64,000 nucleotides of DNA from positions 62,001-126,000 of the forward strand of contig NZ_BBYK01000054.1 in NCBI RefSeq assembly GCF_001570365.1, given 5' to 3'. This document shows, piece by piece, positions 41,999-51,283 of this stretch; position 1 is the stretch's first letter, and each line of letters starts with the position of its first letter. The translations under genes and the position numbers were made by a program. This DNA comes from Microtetraspora fusca (GTDB lineage Bacteria > Actinomycetota > Actinomycetes > Streptosporangiales > Streptosporangiaceae). The notes under the pieces were generated by a model, which was not told the origin of the DNA, ran no database searches, and saw only the letters and a program-made list of their open reading frames with translations.

Positions 41999-42547
41999 AT
42001 GACGAACGAGCCGGAGCTGCAGCCGGGAGCGGGAGTGCCTGACGCGTTTGGGAGGCTCTGGACTCCGCACCGCATGGCCTACATCAAGGGGGAGAACAAG
42101 CCCAGCGGGTCGGGGCCCGGGGACGGCTGCCCGTTCTGCGAGATCCCCGCGATGAGCGACGAGGACGGCCTCATCGTGGCCAGGGGCTCCGCCGTTTTCG
42201 CCGTGCTCAACCTCTATCCGTACAACTCGGGCCACCTGATGGTGTGCCCGTACCGGCACGTCGCCGACTACGCCGACCTGGACGAGGCGGAGACCGCCGA
42301 GCTGGCCGACTTCACCAAGCGGTCGCTGCAGGCGCTGCGCAAGGCGAGCGGCGCCCAGGGGTTCAACGTGGGCATGAACCTGGGCCAGGTGGCGGGCGCC
42401 GGCATCGCCGCCCACCTGCACCAGCACGTGGTGCCGAGGTGGGGCGGCGACACGAACTTCATGCCGGTGGTGGGGCAGACCAAGGTGCTGCCGCAGCTCC
42501 TGCGCGACACCCGGGAGCTGCTCGCCGACGCCTGGCCCTCCGCCTGA
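41999..42547 (+). CDS. HIT family protein, Ap4A phosphorylase-like
   Basis: A 182-residue HIT protein. The zinc-type CPFCEIP motif is near 43. The histidine triad is HLHQHVVPRWGGD near 137-150, and FNVGMNLGQVAGAGI lies before it. It matches M. tuberculosis Rv2613c, an Ap4A phosphorylase, in sequence style and gene order. It likely removes diadenosine polyphosphates. No SD precedes the ATG. A TATGCT at 41985-41990 is at -10 distance, so the mRNA is probably leaderless. Upstream in-frame ATGs (41975, 41987) are less likely. Confidence 0.9.
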   Translation: MTNEPELQPGAGVPDAFGRLWTPHRMAYIKGENKPSGSGPGDGCPFCEIPAMSDEDGLIVARGSAVFAVLNLYPYNSGHLMVCPYRHVADYADLDEAETAELADFTKRSLQALRKASGAQGFNVGMNLGQVAGAGIAAHLHQHVVPRWGGDTNFMPVVGQTKVLPQLLRDTRELLADAWPSA

Positions 42548-42629
42548 AACCCGAAGGTCTCCCGGCCTGGAAAGGTCGCGACCGGGGAGGGCGGCGTGAG
42601 AGACGTCGCCCGGACGGACGCCGCCCGGA

Positions 42630-44255
42630 TCAGGGGAGCTTGACCGTGACCCGCGCGGCGTCGCTCTCGTTGTTCAGCCGGTCGAGGGCGGTGACGAAGT
42701 AGTCGCCGCCCTCCTTCGCCGCGTACGCCGGGCTGCCTTCGGCCGGGACGAGTGCCACCAGGTGCCGCGCGTCCACGGTCGCGCAGTCGGCGTTCTTGCC
42801 GTCGGCCCGGTAGACGGCGTACGCCCGCGCGCCGTCCGCCGGGCTCCAGGTCAACGTCCCGGCGGAGCTCTTCAGGTTCGCCGGCGTGGCCGGGGCGCCG
42901 GCCGGCAGGCCCTTGATCAGCGGAAGCAACGCGGGGCGCGTGTAGTGGTTCTTCTCGAGCCGGTCCAGCACGCCCAGCGGGTTGGCGGCCAGGCCCTTGG
43001 CGCTGAAGTAGACGTCGCCCTTCACCTCGGGGTAACGCCGGTTCACCGTCAGGTGGGAGGGCATCTCCGCCGGTTTCGTCCAGGCGGGGGTATCCCTGGT
43101 GCCGACGCGGTAGAGCGCCTGGCCGATGTAGAGATCGACGTCGGTGCCGCGCACCGCCTCGGCCCACCAGGGCACCAGCGCGTCGTAGTCCGCCGCGGCG
43201 AACCCGCGCGGCCAGTAGAGCTGCGGGATGAGGTAGTCCACCGACCCCGCCTTGATCCACGCCTTCGCGTCCGCGTAGATCGCGTCGTAGGCCGACATGC
43301 CCTTGGTGGCCGATCCCTTCGGGTCGTCCGACTCGTTGCGCCAGATGCCGAACGGGCTGATCCCGAACTTCACGTACGCCTTCGTCTTGTGCACGGCCGA
43401 GGACACCTGCGCGACGAGCTTGTTGACGTTCTCGCGGCGCCAGTCGGCCAGCTTGACGCCCTTGCCGTACTTGGCGTGCGCCGCGGCGTCGGCGAACCGG
43501 GTGCCGTTGCCCGGATACGGATAGAAGTAGTCGTCGAAGTGGACCCCGTCCACGTCGTAGCGGCGCACCACGTCGGTGACGACCCTGGTCACCCAGGCGC
43601 GCACCTGCGGCAGCCCGGGGTTGTAGTAGAGCTTCCCCTCGTGGCTGACCGTCCAGTCGGGGTGGAGCCGCGCCGGGTGCCCGGCCGGGAGCGCCGCGGC
43701 GTTCGCCGCCCCGTCCGCCGCGCGGTACGGGTTGAACCAGGCGTGGAACTCCAGGCCGCGCTTGTGCGCCTCGGAGATCAGGAACGGCAGCGGGTCCCAG
43801 CCCGGGTCCTTGCCGGCGGTGCCGGTGAGGTACTTCGACCAGGGTTCGAGCGAGGAGCGGTAGATCGCGTCCGACTCCGGCCGGACCTGGACGAACACCG
43901 CGTTGAGCCGACGCTGGACGGCCTCGTCGAGGATCTTGACGTACTCGGCCTGCTGCCGGGCGGGGGAGAGGCCGGGCTTGGAGGGCCAGTCCGTGTTGTG
44001 CACGGTCGCGATCCACACCCCGCGAAGCTGCCGCTTGGGATGGGAGCCGCTCGCCGTGCAGGTCTCCGCCGCCGTGGCGGCCCGCACCGTCGTGGTCTTC
44101 TTCGGGGCGGGCTGGGGGCCGAACGCGTAGGCGGCTCCGGCGCTCGCCCCCGCGATGACCAGGCTCGCCAGAAGCGGGACGCGTATCGACCGCGGCCGAT
44201 CCGGCGCGCCTTCCTCACTGCTCGCCCGCATGCGGCGGCCCTCCCGATTCGCCAT
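42630..44255 (-). CDS. Secreted GHL10-type glycosyl hydrolase with fibronectin-like C-terminus
   Basis: A 541-residue exported enzyme. A hydrophobic signal at about 25-45 precedes the glycosyl hydrolase-like 10 domain (about 72-410). That domain contains RGVWIATVHNTDWPS, FVQVRPESDAIY, FHAWFNPYR and DGVHFDDYFYPYP, where the Asp pair is at the expected catalytic strand. The last 90 residues form an FnIII-like domain. Such enzymes act on peptidoglycan or surface polysaccharides, but the substrate is uncertain. GAGGA lies close to the ATG. It is inserted, with EF-G2, between HIT and pgsA, which are neighbours in M. tuberculosis. Confidence 0.88.
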   Translation of the reverse strand: MANREGRRMRASSEEGAPDRPRSIRVPLLASLVIAGASAGAAYAFGPQPAPKKTTTVRAATAAETCTASGSHPKRQLRGVWIATVHNTDWPSKPGLSPARQQAEYVKILDEAVQRRLNAVFVQVRPESDAIYRSSLEPWSKYLTGTAGKDPGWDPLPFLISEAHKRGLEFHAWFNPYRAADGAANAAALPAGHPARLHPDWTVSHEGKLYYNPGLPQVRAWVTRVVTDVVRRYDVDGVHFDDYFYPYPGNGTRFADAAAHAKYGKGVKLADWRRENVNKLVAQVSSAVHKTKAYVKFGISPFGIWRNESDDPKGSATKGMSAYDAIYADAKAWIKAGSVDYLIPQLYWPRGFAAADYDALVPWWAEAVRGTDVDLYIGQALYRVGTRDTPAWTKPAEMPSHLTVNRRYPEVKGDVYFSAKGLAANPLGVLDRLEKNHYTRPALLPLIKGLPAGAPATPANLKSSAGTLTWSPADGARAYAVYRADGKNADCATVDARHLVALVPAEGSPAYAAKEGGDYFVTALDRLNNESDAARVTVKLP

Positions 44256-44385
44256 GGGTCCTCAGTTTGTCATCGACCGGCCGATGGTTTGGCCGGAAGA
44301 GCAAACCCGATGGCGAAAACGCGGGGATCGTCCCGTACCGGCGGCCGGGCGCCGGTGGTCCGGCGCCCGGCCCGCGGGTACGGGA

Positions 44386-46518
44386 TCAGTGCTCGGCCGC
44401 GGCCGCGACCTTCTCCGCGAGGTGGGCCGGGAGCGGCTCGTAGCGCAGGAACTCCCGGTGGAACGTCCCCGTCCCGTGGGACATCGAGCGCAGGTCCACC
44501 GCGTACCGGGTGATCTCCAACTCGGGGACCTCGGCCTTGACGAGGGTGCGTCCCCCGCCCGCCGGCTCGCTGCCGAGCACGCGGCCGCGACGCGAGGACA
44601 GGTCCGACATCACGGCGCCGACGAACTCGTCGGACACCAGGACGGAGACCTCGTCCACGGGTTCGAGCAGCAGTGCGGACACCTTGGCCGCCGCCTCCTT
44701 CAACGCGAGCTGCCCCGCGACCTGGAAGGCCATGTCCGAGGAGTCGACGGAGTGGGCCTTCCCGTCGTAGAGCGTGACGCGGATGTCCACCACCGGATAT
44801 CCGGCCAGCACGCCGCGTTCCATCTGCGCCCGCACGCCCTTCTCCACGGACGGGATGAACTGGCGGGGCACCACGCCGCCGACGATCTTGTCGACGAACT
44901 CCAGGCCGCCTCCCGAGGGCAGCGGCTCGACCTCGATGTGGCAGATCGCGTACTGTCCGTGGCCGCCGGTCTGCTTGACGTTGCGGCCCATGCCCTGGGC
45001 CCGGCCGCCGAAGGTCTCGCGGAGCGGCACCCGGAGCGGGATCCGCTCCACCTCCACGCCGTACCGCCGGGACATCCGGTCGAGCAGGACGTCGGCGTGC
45101 GCCTCTCCCATGCACCACAGCACGAGCTGGCGGGTCTCGGCGTTGTTCTCCAGCCGGAGCGTCGGATCCTCGGCCACCAGGCGGGCCAGCGCCTGGCTGA
45201 GCTTGTCCTCGTCCGCCTTGGACCGGGCCTGGATCGCGACCGGCAGCAGCGGCTCGGGCATGTCCCAGGCCTTCATCAGCAGCGGCCGGTCCTTGTCCGA
45301 CAGGGTGTCGCCGGTCTCGGCCCGGGACAGTTTGGCGATCGCGCAGATGTCCCCGGCGACGCACTTGGACACCGGGCGCTGCGTCTTGCCCAGCGGCGAG
45401 CCGAGCCCGCCGATGCGCTCGTCCACGTCGTGGTCCTCGTGCCCGCGGTCGGCGAGCCCGTGTCCCGACACGTGGACGAGCATGTCCGGGCGCAACGTTC
45501 CGGAGAACACCCGGACCAGGCTGATCCGCCCGACGTACGGGTCGCTCGTGGTCTTGACGACCTCGGCAACGAGCGGGCCGTCGGGATCGCAGGTGATGTT
45601 CGTCACGGCCTTGCCGTCGATCGTGGTGATCTCGGGCAGCGGGTGCTCCAACGGTGACGGGAAGCCCTGCGTGACGACCTCGAGGATCTCGATCATCCCC
45701 GTTCCCGGGGCGGCCGCCAGCACCGGATAGAAGCTGCCCCGCGCGACGGCCTTCTCCAGGTCGTCGATAAGGATCTTGGTGTCGATGGACTCGCCCGAGA
45801 GGTAGCGGTCCATCAGGGACTCGTCCTCGCTTTCCTGGATGATCCCCTCGATCAGGTCGCCGCGGTACTGCCCGATCAGGGCGAGCTGCTCCGCGTCGGG
45901 CTCCCGGTCGGCGCGGGCGCCGCCGGAGTAGTCGAGGAACCGCTGGGACAGCAGGCCGAGCAGCCCCCTGCCGTCGACCGGCAGGTACAGCGGGGCCACG
46001 CCGTCGCCGAACGCGTCCTGGCAGCTCGCGAGCACCTCGTCGAAGTTCGCGCGGTGGTGGTCGATCTTGGTGATGACCACGGCGCGCGGCATGCCGACCA
46101 GGCCGCACTCCTCCCAGATCATCCGGGTGAGCCCGTCCACGCCGTCCACGGCGGAGACGACGAAGAGCGCCGCGTCCGCCGCCCGGAGCCCGGCGCGAAG
46201 GTCGCCGACGAAGTCCGCGTATCCCGGCGTGTCGAGAAGATTGATCTTGATGCCGTTGTGTACGAGCGGGGCGAGAGAGAGGTTGACCGAGCGCTGCTGG
46301 CGCACCTCCACCTCGTCGAAGTCGCTGACCGTCGTGCCGTCCTCCACCCGTCCGGGGCGGGGGACGGTGCCCGTCGCCGCCAGCAGCGCCTCGATCAGCG
46401 TGGTCTTGCCGGCTCCGGAATGGCCGACCAGCACGACATTGCGCACCATGTCCGGCCGATCGGCCGAGGGTGCCCTGCCCGCGGCCCCTGCGGGGCCGCC
46501 GTTCGCCTTTTCCGCCAC
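44386..46518 (-). CDS. fusA2: Elongation factor G-like protein EF-G2
   Basis: A 710-residue EF-G paralogue. Its GTPase domain has GHSGAGKTT (P-loop), DTPGYADF and the non-standard ITKIDHH in place of NKXD. EF-G domains II-V follow, with GRAQGMGRNVKQTGGHGQY in domain IV. It corresponds to the M. tuberculosis FusA2 class, which is distinct from translocase EF-G and of unsettled function (possibly ribosome quality or stress). GTG 46518 was chosen because GGGAGG lies 5 nt upstream. An ATG 63 bp upstream is in frame. It is divergent from pgsA. Confidence 0.9.
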   Translation of the reverse strand: MAEKANGGPAGAAGRAPSADRPDMVRNVVLVGHSGAGKTTLIEALLAATGTVPRPGRVEDGTTVSDFDEVEVRQQRSVNLSLAPLVHNGIKINLLDTPGYADFVGDLRAGLRAADAALFVVSAVDGVDGLTRMIWEECGLVGMPRAVVITKIDHHRANFDEVLASCQDAFGDGVAPLYLPVDGRGLLGLLSQRFLDYSGGARADREPDAEQLALIGQYRGDLIEGIIQESEDESLMDRYLSGESIDTKILIDDLEKAVARGSFYPVLAAAPGTGMIEILEVVTQGFPSPLEHPLPEITTIDGKAVTNITCDPDGPLVAEVVKTTSDPYVGRISLVRVFSGTLRPDMLVHVSGHGLADRGHEDHDVDERIGGLGSPLGKTQRPVSKCVAGDICAIAKLSRAETGDTLSDKDRPLLMKAWDMPEPLLPVAIQARSKADEDKLSQALARLVAEDPTLRLENNAETRQLVLWCMGEAHADVLLDRMSRRYGVEVERIPLRVPLRETFGGRAQGMGRNVKQTGGHGQYAICHIEVEPLPSGGGLEFVDKIVGGVVPRQFIPSVEKGVRAQMERGVLAGYPVVDIRVTLYDGKAHSVDSSDMAFQVAGQLALKEAAAKVSALLLEPVDEVSVLVSDEFVGAVMSDLSSRRGRVLGSEPAGGGRTLVKAEVPELEITRYAVDLRSMSHGTGTFHREFLRYEPLPAHLAEKVAAAAEH

Positions 46519-46761
46519 TTCGCCTCCCGGATCTGCGAGCGGCCGGGGCGCCGGCCGCTCTGCCGTCGCTGCGCGCGCCACCCGGACGCCGGCGGAGCCC
46601 CTCGCCCCGGGTCGTCCTGGCCGGGCGGCCCGTCCTCCCCGCCGGGAATCCCAGGCGCGTGTTCTTCACCTTTTACCCATGTGGCGCAGATCACAAGACC
46701 TATCTCCGGAATGGGCTTGGTCGCCTCACCAGGCGTTCCATGGCCTACGATCGGGAGCGCG

Positions 46762-47370
46762 ATGCTGAACATCCTGCGCCCCGTCGTCACCCGAGTGCTG
46801 ACCCCCCTGGGGCGGGTGCTCGCCCGCCACGGGATCTCCCCCGACGTCGTCACCGCGGTCGGCACGCTGGGCGTGGTGGCCGCGGCGCTGACCCTCTTCC
46901 CCATGGGCCACCTCTTCTGGGGTGCGCTCGCGATCACGATCTTCGTCCTCGCCGACCTGCTCGACGGCGTGCTCGCCAGAATGAGCGGCGGCACGGGCAG
47001 CAAGTGGGGGGCCTTCCTCGACTCGACCCTCGACCGGCTCGGCGACGCCGCGATCTTCTCCGGGCTCATCCTCCACTTCATCCTTGAGGACGAGCCGGAG
47101 ATCGTCCTCGCGGGCGTGGCGCTCTTCTGTCTCGTCGCGGGAGCATTGGTGTCATACGCCAAGGCTCGGGCGGAGGGGCTCGGGATGACGGCGAACGTCG
47201 GGATCGCCGAGCGCGGCGAACGGCTCGTCGTCATCCTCGTCGCGACCGGGCTCTCGGGCCTGGGCGTGCCGTACATCCTGGCGGCCGGGCTGTGGCTGCT
47301 CGCGGCGGCGAGCGCGGTCACGGTCGTCCAGCGGATGGTCCACGTCTACCGACAGGCGGTGGTCAGGTGA
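46762..47370 (+). CDS. pgsA: Phosphatidylinositol phosphate synthase
   Basis: A 202-residue CDP-alcohol phosphatidyltransferase with six helices. The motif D-x2-D-G-x2-A-R-x8-G-x3-D-x3-D is complete (DLLDGVLARMSGGTGSKWGA, then FLDSTLDRLGD). In actinomycetes this enzyme joins CDP-diacylglycerol and inositol-phosphate, giving PIP for phosphatidylinositol and PIM synthesis. The ATG has GGGAG upstream, and TACGAT near 46749 could be its -10. It overlaps the acyltransferase gene (GTGA) and starts the pgsA-patA-pimA operon. Confidence 0.93.
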   Translation: MLNILRPVVTRVLTPLGRVLARHGISPDVVTAVGTLGVVAAALTLFPMGHLFWGALAITIFVLADLLDGVLARMSGGTGSKWGAFLDSTLDRLGDAAIFSGLILHFILEDEPEIVLAGVALFCLVAGALVSYAKARAEGLGMTANVGIAERGERLVVILVATGLSGLGVPYILAAGLWLLAAASAVTVVQRMVHVYRQAVVR

Positions 47371-48311
47371 ATCGCCCCGACGGGCGGCTTCCCGTTGCCG
47401 ATCGGATCGTCGCGGCGAGCTACTCCGCGGGATGGGTGGTGGTCCGGCGCCTCCCCGAGCGCCTGGCCCGATGGATCTTCCAGAGCATCGCCGACGTGAT
47501 GTGGCGCCGGCGGGGCAAGGCCGTACGCCGGCTGGAGTCCAACCTGGCCCGCGTCGTCGGCGCCGACGCCGGCTCCGCGGCGGTGCGCGAGCTCAGCCGG
47601 GCCGGGCTGCGTTCGTACTTCCGCTACTGGGTCGAGGCGTTCCGCCTCCCCTCCATGAATCGCGAGCGGATCCTCCGTGGCACCCGCGCCGGCGGCGAGC
47701 AGGCGATCTTCGACAACCTCGCCAGGAACCGCGGCGTGGTGCTCGCCCTGCCGCACATGGGCAACTGGGACGTCGCCGGAGCCTGGCTGGTGCACAAGGG
47801 GCACCCGTTCACCACCGTGGCCGAGCGGCTCAAGCCCGAGTCGCTGTTCGAGCGCTTCCTCGCCTACCGGCAGAGCCTCGGCATGGAGGTGCTGCCGCTC
47901 ACCGGCAAGGACGGCGGCAGCGGCATGGCGTTCGGCACGCTCGCCCAGCGGCTGCGGGCGGGCCGCGCGGTCTGCCTGCCCGCCGACCGCGACCTGACCG
48001 CGTCCGGTGTCGAGGTCGACTTCTTCGGCGCGCGCACCCGGATGGTCGCCGGGCCCGCGCTGCTCGCGATCCAGACCGGGGCGGCCCTGTTGCCCGCCAC
48101 CCTGTGGTTCGAGGAGTCCGGCTGGGGGTTGCGGGTCCACGAGGAGATCCCGATCCCCGAGGAGGGCACGCGCCGGGACAAGGTCGCCGTCATGACCCAG
48201 CAGATGGCGTCCGTGTTCGAGAAGGGCATCGCCGAGCACCCGGAGGACTGGCACATGCTCCAGCGGCTGTGGCTCGACGACCTGGAGCCGCGACCCGCGG
48301 GCGCGTCATGA
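47367..48311 (+). CDS. patA: PIM acyltransferase
   Basis: A 314-residue lysophospholipid-acyltransferase-like protein. The catalytic HX4D motif is HMGNWD near 128, followed by AERLKPESLFERFLAYRQSLGMEVLPL and PADRDLTASGVEVDFFG, all typical of the LpxL/HtrB-related PatA group. PatA adds a palmitoyl chain to the mannose of PIM on the cytosolic membrane face. The GTG start overlaps the pgsA stop and its end overlaps pimA (ATGA), matching M. tuberculosis Rv2612c-Rv2611c-pimA order. Confidence 0.92.
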   Translation: MNRPDGRLPVADRIVAASYSAGWVVVRRLPERLARWIFQSIADVMWRRRGKAVRRLESNLARVVGADAGSAAVRELSRAGLRSYFRYWVEAFRLPSMNRERILRGTRAGGEQAIFDNLARNRGVVLALPHMGNWDVAGAWLVHKGHPFTTVAERLKPESLFERFLAYRQSLGMEVLPLTGKDGGSGMAFGTLAQRLRAGRAVCLPADRDLTASGVEVDFFGARTRMVAGPALLAIQTGAALLPATLWFEESGWGLRVHEEIPIPEEGTRRDKVAVMTQQMASVFEKGIAEHPEDWHMLQRLWLDDLEPRPAGAS

Positions 48312-49441
48312 GGATCGGCATCGTCTGTCCGTACACCTGGGAGGTGCCGGGCGGCGTCCAGGCCCACGTGCGCGACCTCGCCGAGGCGCTCATCGCCGAC
48401 GGCCACTTCGTCTCGGTCATGGCCCCGGCGGGCGACGACGCCCCGCTGGAGCCGTACGTCGTCTCGGCGGGCCGCGCGGTGCCGGTGCCGTACAACGGGT
48501 CGGTGGCGCGGCTGGCGTTCGGCTTCCTGTCGGCCGGGCGGGTCCGCAAGTGGATCCGCGAGGGCCGGTTCGACGTGCTGCACGTCCACGAGCCCGCCGT
48601 GCCGTCCCTCGGCCTGCTCGCCTGCTGGGTGGCGCGCGGCCCGATCGTGGGGACGTTCCACGCCTCCTACGAGCGCTCCCGCGCCATGTCGGTGGCGGCG
48701 CCGATGCTGCAGAGCGCGCTGGAGAAGATCACCGCGCGCATCGCGGTCTCCGACGCGGCGCGCAAGACCCTGGTCGAGCACCTCGGCGGCGACGCCGTGC
48801 TGATCCCCAACGGCGTCACCGTCAGCCGGTACGCCGAGGCCGAGCCGCTGCCCGGCTGGGGGCCGGACGGCGGCGTCATCGGCTTCCTCGGGCGGATGGA
48901 CGAGCCGCGCAAGGGGCTGCCCGTCCTGCTGTCGGCCTTCGAGATCCTCGCCGAGGAGCGGCCGGACGTGCGGCTGCTGATCGCCGGCCCCGGCGACGCG
49001 GCCGACGTGCTCGGCCGCCTGCCCGAGCGGCTCCACGACCGGGTCGGGCTGCTCGGCATGGTCAGCGAGGGCGACAAGGCGCGCGCCTACCACTCCGTGG
49101 ACGTCTTCTGCGCGCCCAACCTGGGCGGTGAGAGCTTCGGCATCGTGCTCACCGAGGCGATGTCGGCCGGAGCGCCCATCCTGGCCAGCGACATCCCCGC
49201 GTTCCGGCGGGTGCTCGGTGACGGCCAGGCCGGCGCGCTGTTCGCCACCGGCGACGCGGCCGCCCTGGCCAAGGAGGCGGCCCGGCTCCTCGACGACCCC
49301 GGGTGTCGCGCCAAGTTGTCCGACGAGGCGCGGCAGGCGGTGCGCAAGTACGACTGGTCCACCGTCGCCCGCGACGTGTCGCGCGTCTACGAGACCGTGA
49401 CCGACGCGACCGCCGGTGTGGTGGAGGACGACGCTTCGTGA
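48308..49441 (+). CDS. pimA: Phosphatidylinositol alpha-mannosyltransferase
   Basis: A 377-residue GT4 (GT-B fold) enzyme. The N-terminal GDP-mannose/PI loop is CPYTWEVPGGVQAHV. Later motifs are HVHEPAVPSLGLL, FHASYERS, and the nucleotide-binding E-x7-E in GGESFGIVLTEAMSAG near 280. It adds the first mannose to phosphatidylinositol. Length and motifs match PimA. It overlaps patA (ATGA) and the following small protein gene (GTGA), so the operon is translationally coupled. Confidence 0.94.
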   Translation: MRIGIVCPYTWEVPGGVQAHVRDLAEALIADGHFVSVMAPAGDDAPLEPYVVSAGRAVPVPYNGSVARLAFGFLSAGRVRKWIREGRFDVLHVHEPAVPSLGLLACWVARGPIVGTFHASYERSRAMSVAAPMLQSALEKITARIAVSDAARKTLVEHLGGDAVLIPNGVTVSRYAEAEPLPGWGPDGGVIGFLGRMDEPRKGLPVLLSAFEILAEERPDVRLLIAGPGDAADVLGRLPERLHDRVGLLGMVSEGDKARAYHSVDVFCAPNLGGESFGIVLTEAMSAGAPILASDIPAFRRVLGDGQAGALFATGDAAALAKEAARLLDDPGCRAKLSDEARQAVRKYDWSTVARDVSRVYETVTDATAGVVEDDAS

Positions 49442-49980
49442 CGACCACGGTCCTGATCCTCGTGGTGGGCGTGATCGTCGTGCTCACCGCCGTCTACATC
49501 TCCTGGCGGGCCGGCCGGCTCGACCGGCTGCACATCCGGCTGGAGACCGCGCAGGCCGCGCTCGACGCGTCCCTGCTGCGGCGGGCGGCGGTCTGCCTGG
49601 AGCTCGCCGGGTCGCGCATCCTCGACCCCGCGACCTCGCTCGTGCTCGCGGCCGCCGCCCACGAGGCCCGTACGGCGGGGCCGGACGAGCGCGAGCACGC
49701 CGAGAGCGACCTGTCCCGGACGTTGCGCGCGGTCGTCGGCCAGGACCGGTTCCGGGAGAGGCTGGCCGAGCACGCCACCGGCCCGGAACTGCTGGAGGAA
49801 CTCGACGCCGCGGTGGCCAAGGTGGTCTACTCCCGGCGCTTCTACAACAACGCCGTCGACGTCACCCGCACGGCGCAACGCCGATGGCTGGCGCGTACGC
49901 TCCGCCTGGCGGGTCACACGGAATATCCTCGGTTCTTCGAGATCGACGACGCGCCTCCGGCGGCCCTCGCGGCGGAATAG
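49438..49980 (+). CDS. LemA-like membrane-anchored protein
   Basis: A 180-residue protein with one N-terminal helix (about 5-25) and a helical body. It includes RLDRLHIRLETAQAALDASLLRRAA and VVYSRRFYNNAVDVTRTAQRRWLAR, which resembles the LemA RFYN-x-AV-x-x-YN signature. M. tuberculosis has a NUDIX protein (Rv2609c) at this place with a similar N-terminal part. The NUDIX domain is absent here. The role is unknown. The GTG start overlaps the pimA stop. Confidence 0.8.
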   Translation: MTTTVLILVVGVIVVLTAVYISWRAGRLDRLHIRLETAQAALDASLLRRAAVCLELAGSRILDPATSLVLAAAAHEARTAGPDEREHAESDLSRTLRAVVGQDRFRERLAEHATGPELLEELDAAVAKVVYSRRFYNNAVDVTRTAQRRWLARTLRLAGHTEYPRFFEIDDAPPAALAAE

Positions 49981-50112
49981 CCGCTTTTGACCGTTCCAAG
50001 CGGGATCTACTATCCGGCACCGGTAAGCTCGTTGCCATTTCGCGGCGCGAGCCGGTCCAGATACGGCGTTTCCTGCTGGTCTCGGCTGGTTCTCCAAGGG
50101 AGGAGCTTGAGG

Positions 50113-51120
50113 GTGCGGGCGCAACGGATGATCGGTGTCACGCTTGGTCTGGGGGCGGTTCTCGCCGGCGCCGCGTGCTCCTCGGACAGTGACAAGCCGC
50201 CGGTCGCGCAGCCCCAGGCCGCGACCGCCTCCCCGTCGCCGACCCCGCCGCCCGAGCACCCGTTCACCGGCCGCCCGGTCACGCAGCGCCGTCCGGTGCT
50301 CGCCGTGAAGATCGAGAACACCTCGGCCGGCAAGCCGCAGATGGGCGTGCGCAGCGCCGACATCGTCTACGTCGAGCAGGTCGAGGGCGGGCTCACCCGT
50401 CTCATGGCGATCTTCTCGTCGAAGCTGCCCACCCAGGTGGGGCCGGTCCGCAGCGCCCGGATCTCCGACCTGCACATCCTGCCGCAGTTCGGCAAGCCCG
50501 CCCTGGCGTACTCGGGTGTGCAGACCAAGATGATCCCGTACGTGCAGAAGGCGTCGCTGTTCGACGTCTCCGACAGCAGCACGCCCGGCGCCTACTTCCG
50601 CGCCCAGGGCCGGTACGCGCCGTACAACCTGTTCGCCACCCCCCGCAAGCTGCTGGCGAAGGCGTCCCAGGCGACCAAGGCGGACGACGTCGGCTTCGTT
50701 TTCTCCGACGAGCCGCCCGCCGGGGGAGTGCCGCAGAAGAAGGTACGCGTGCGCTACCCCGCGGCGAACTTCGAGTTCGCCTGGTCGGAGACGCAGAAGC
50801 GCTGGCTGGTCACCCAGGACGGCAAGAAGGACATGGCGGCCGAGGGCGGCCAGCAGGGCGCGCCGACGATCGTGGTGCAGTGGGTGAAGACCGAGAGGTC
50901 GGAGTTCCACGACTTCACCGGCAGCTACACGCCCCTGGTCCACAGCGTCGGCAAGGGCACCGGCGTCGTGCTGCGGGACGGCATGGCGTACAAGGTCAGG
51001 TGGGAGCGCCCCTCCGAGGAGGGGGGCACCACCTACACCATGGCCGACGGGTCGCCGATGCCGTTCGCGCGCGGCCAGGTCTGGGTCGTGCTCGCCTCGC
51101 GCAAGCCCATCGCCCCCTGA
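50113..51120 (+). CDS. DUF3048 lipoprotein (YerB-like)
   Basis: A 335-residue exported protein. The signal ends in a lipobox LAGAAC near 21, followed by a Pro/Ser-rich linker (SPSPTPPPEHP). The DUF3048 domain starts at about 55 (RRPVLAVKIENTSAGKPQMG, VYVEQVEGGLTRLMAIF, VGPVRSARISDL). The C-terminal part includes VVLRDGMAYKVRWERPSE. Members are lipoproteins on the cell surface with no settled function. GTG 50113 and ATG 50128 are the candidate starts, with GGGAGGAG upstream. A TTGACC -35-like box occurs near 49987. Confidence 0.88.
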   Translation: MRAQRMIGVTLGLGAVLAGAACSSDSDKPPVAQPQAATASPSPTPPPEHPFTGRPVTQRRPVLAVKIENTSAGKPQMGVRSADIVYVEQVEGGLTRLMAIFSSKLPTQVGPVRSARISDLHILPQFGKPALAYSGVQTKMIPYVQKASLFDVSDSSTPGAYFRAQGRYAPYNLFATPRKLLAKASQATKADDVGFVFSDEPPAGGVPQKKVRVRYPAANFEFAWSETQKRWLVTQDGKKDMAAEGGQQGAPTIVVQWVKTERSEFHDFTGSYTPLVHSVGKGTGVVLRDGMAYKVRWERPSEEGGTTYTMADGSPMPFARGQVWVVLASRKPIAP

Positions 51121-51283
51121 CGAGCGCATACGGAAACCCGCGCCGGGGCCGGGCGCGACGGAGGAATGGGCGCGGCGTACAAAACGCGGCATGAACCCTT
51201 ACAGGATGGTGCGTCGGGCCAAGGTTCGGTCAGGACCTACCATGGGAAGGGAATCCACCGATCAGCCGTCGTGAGGTAGCAAC

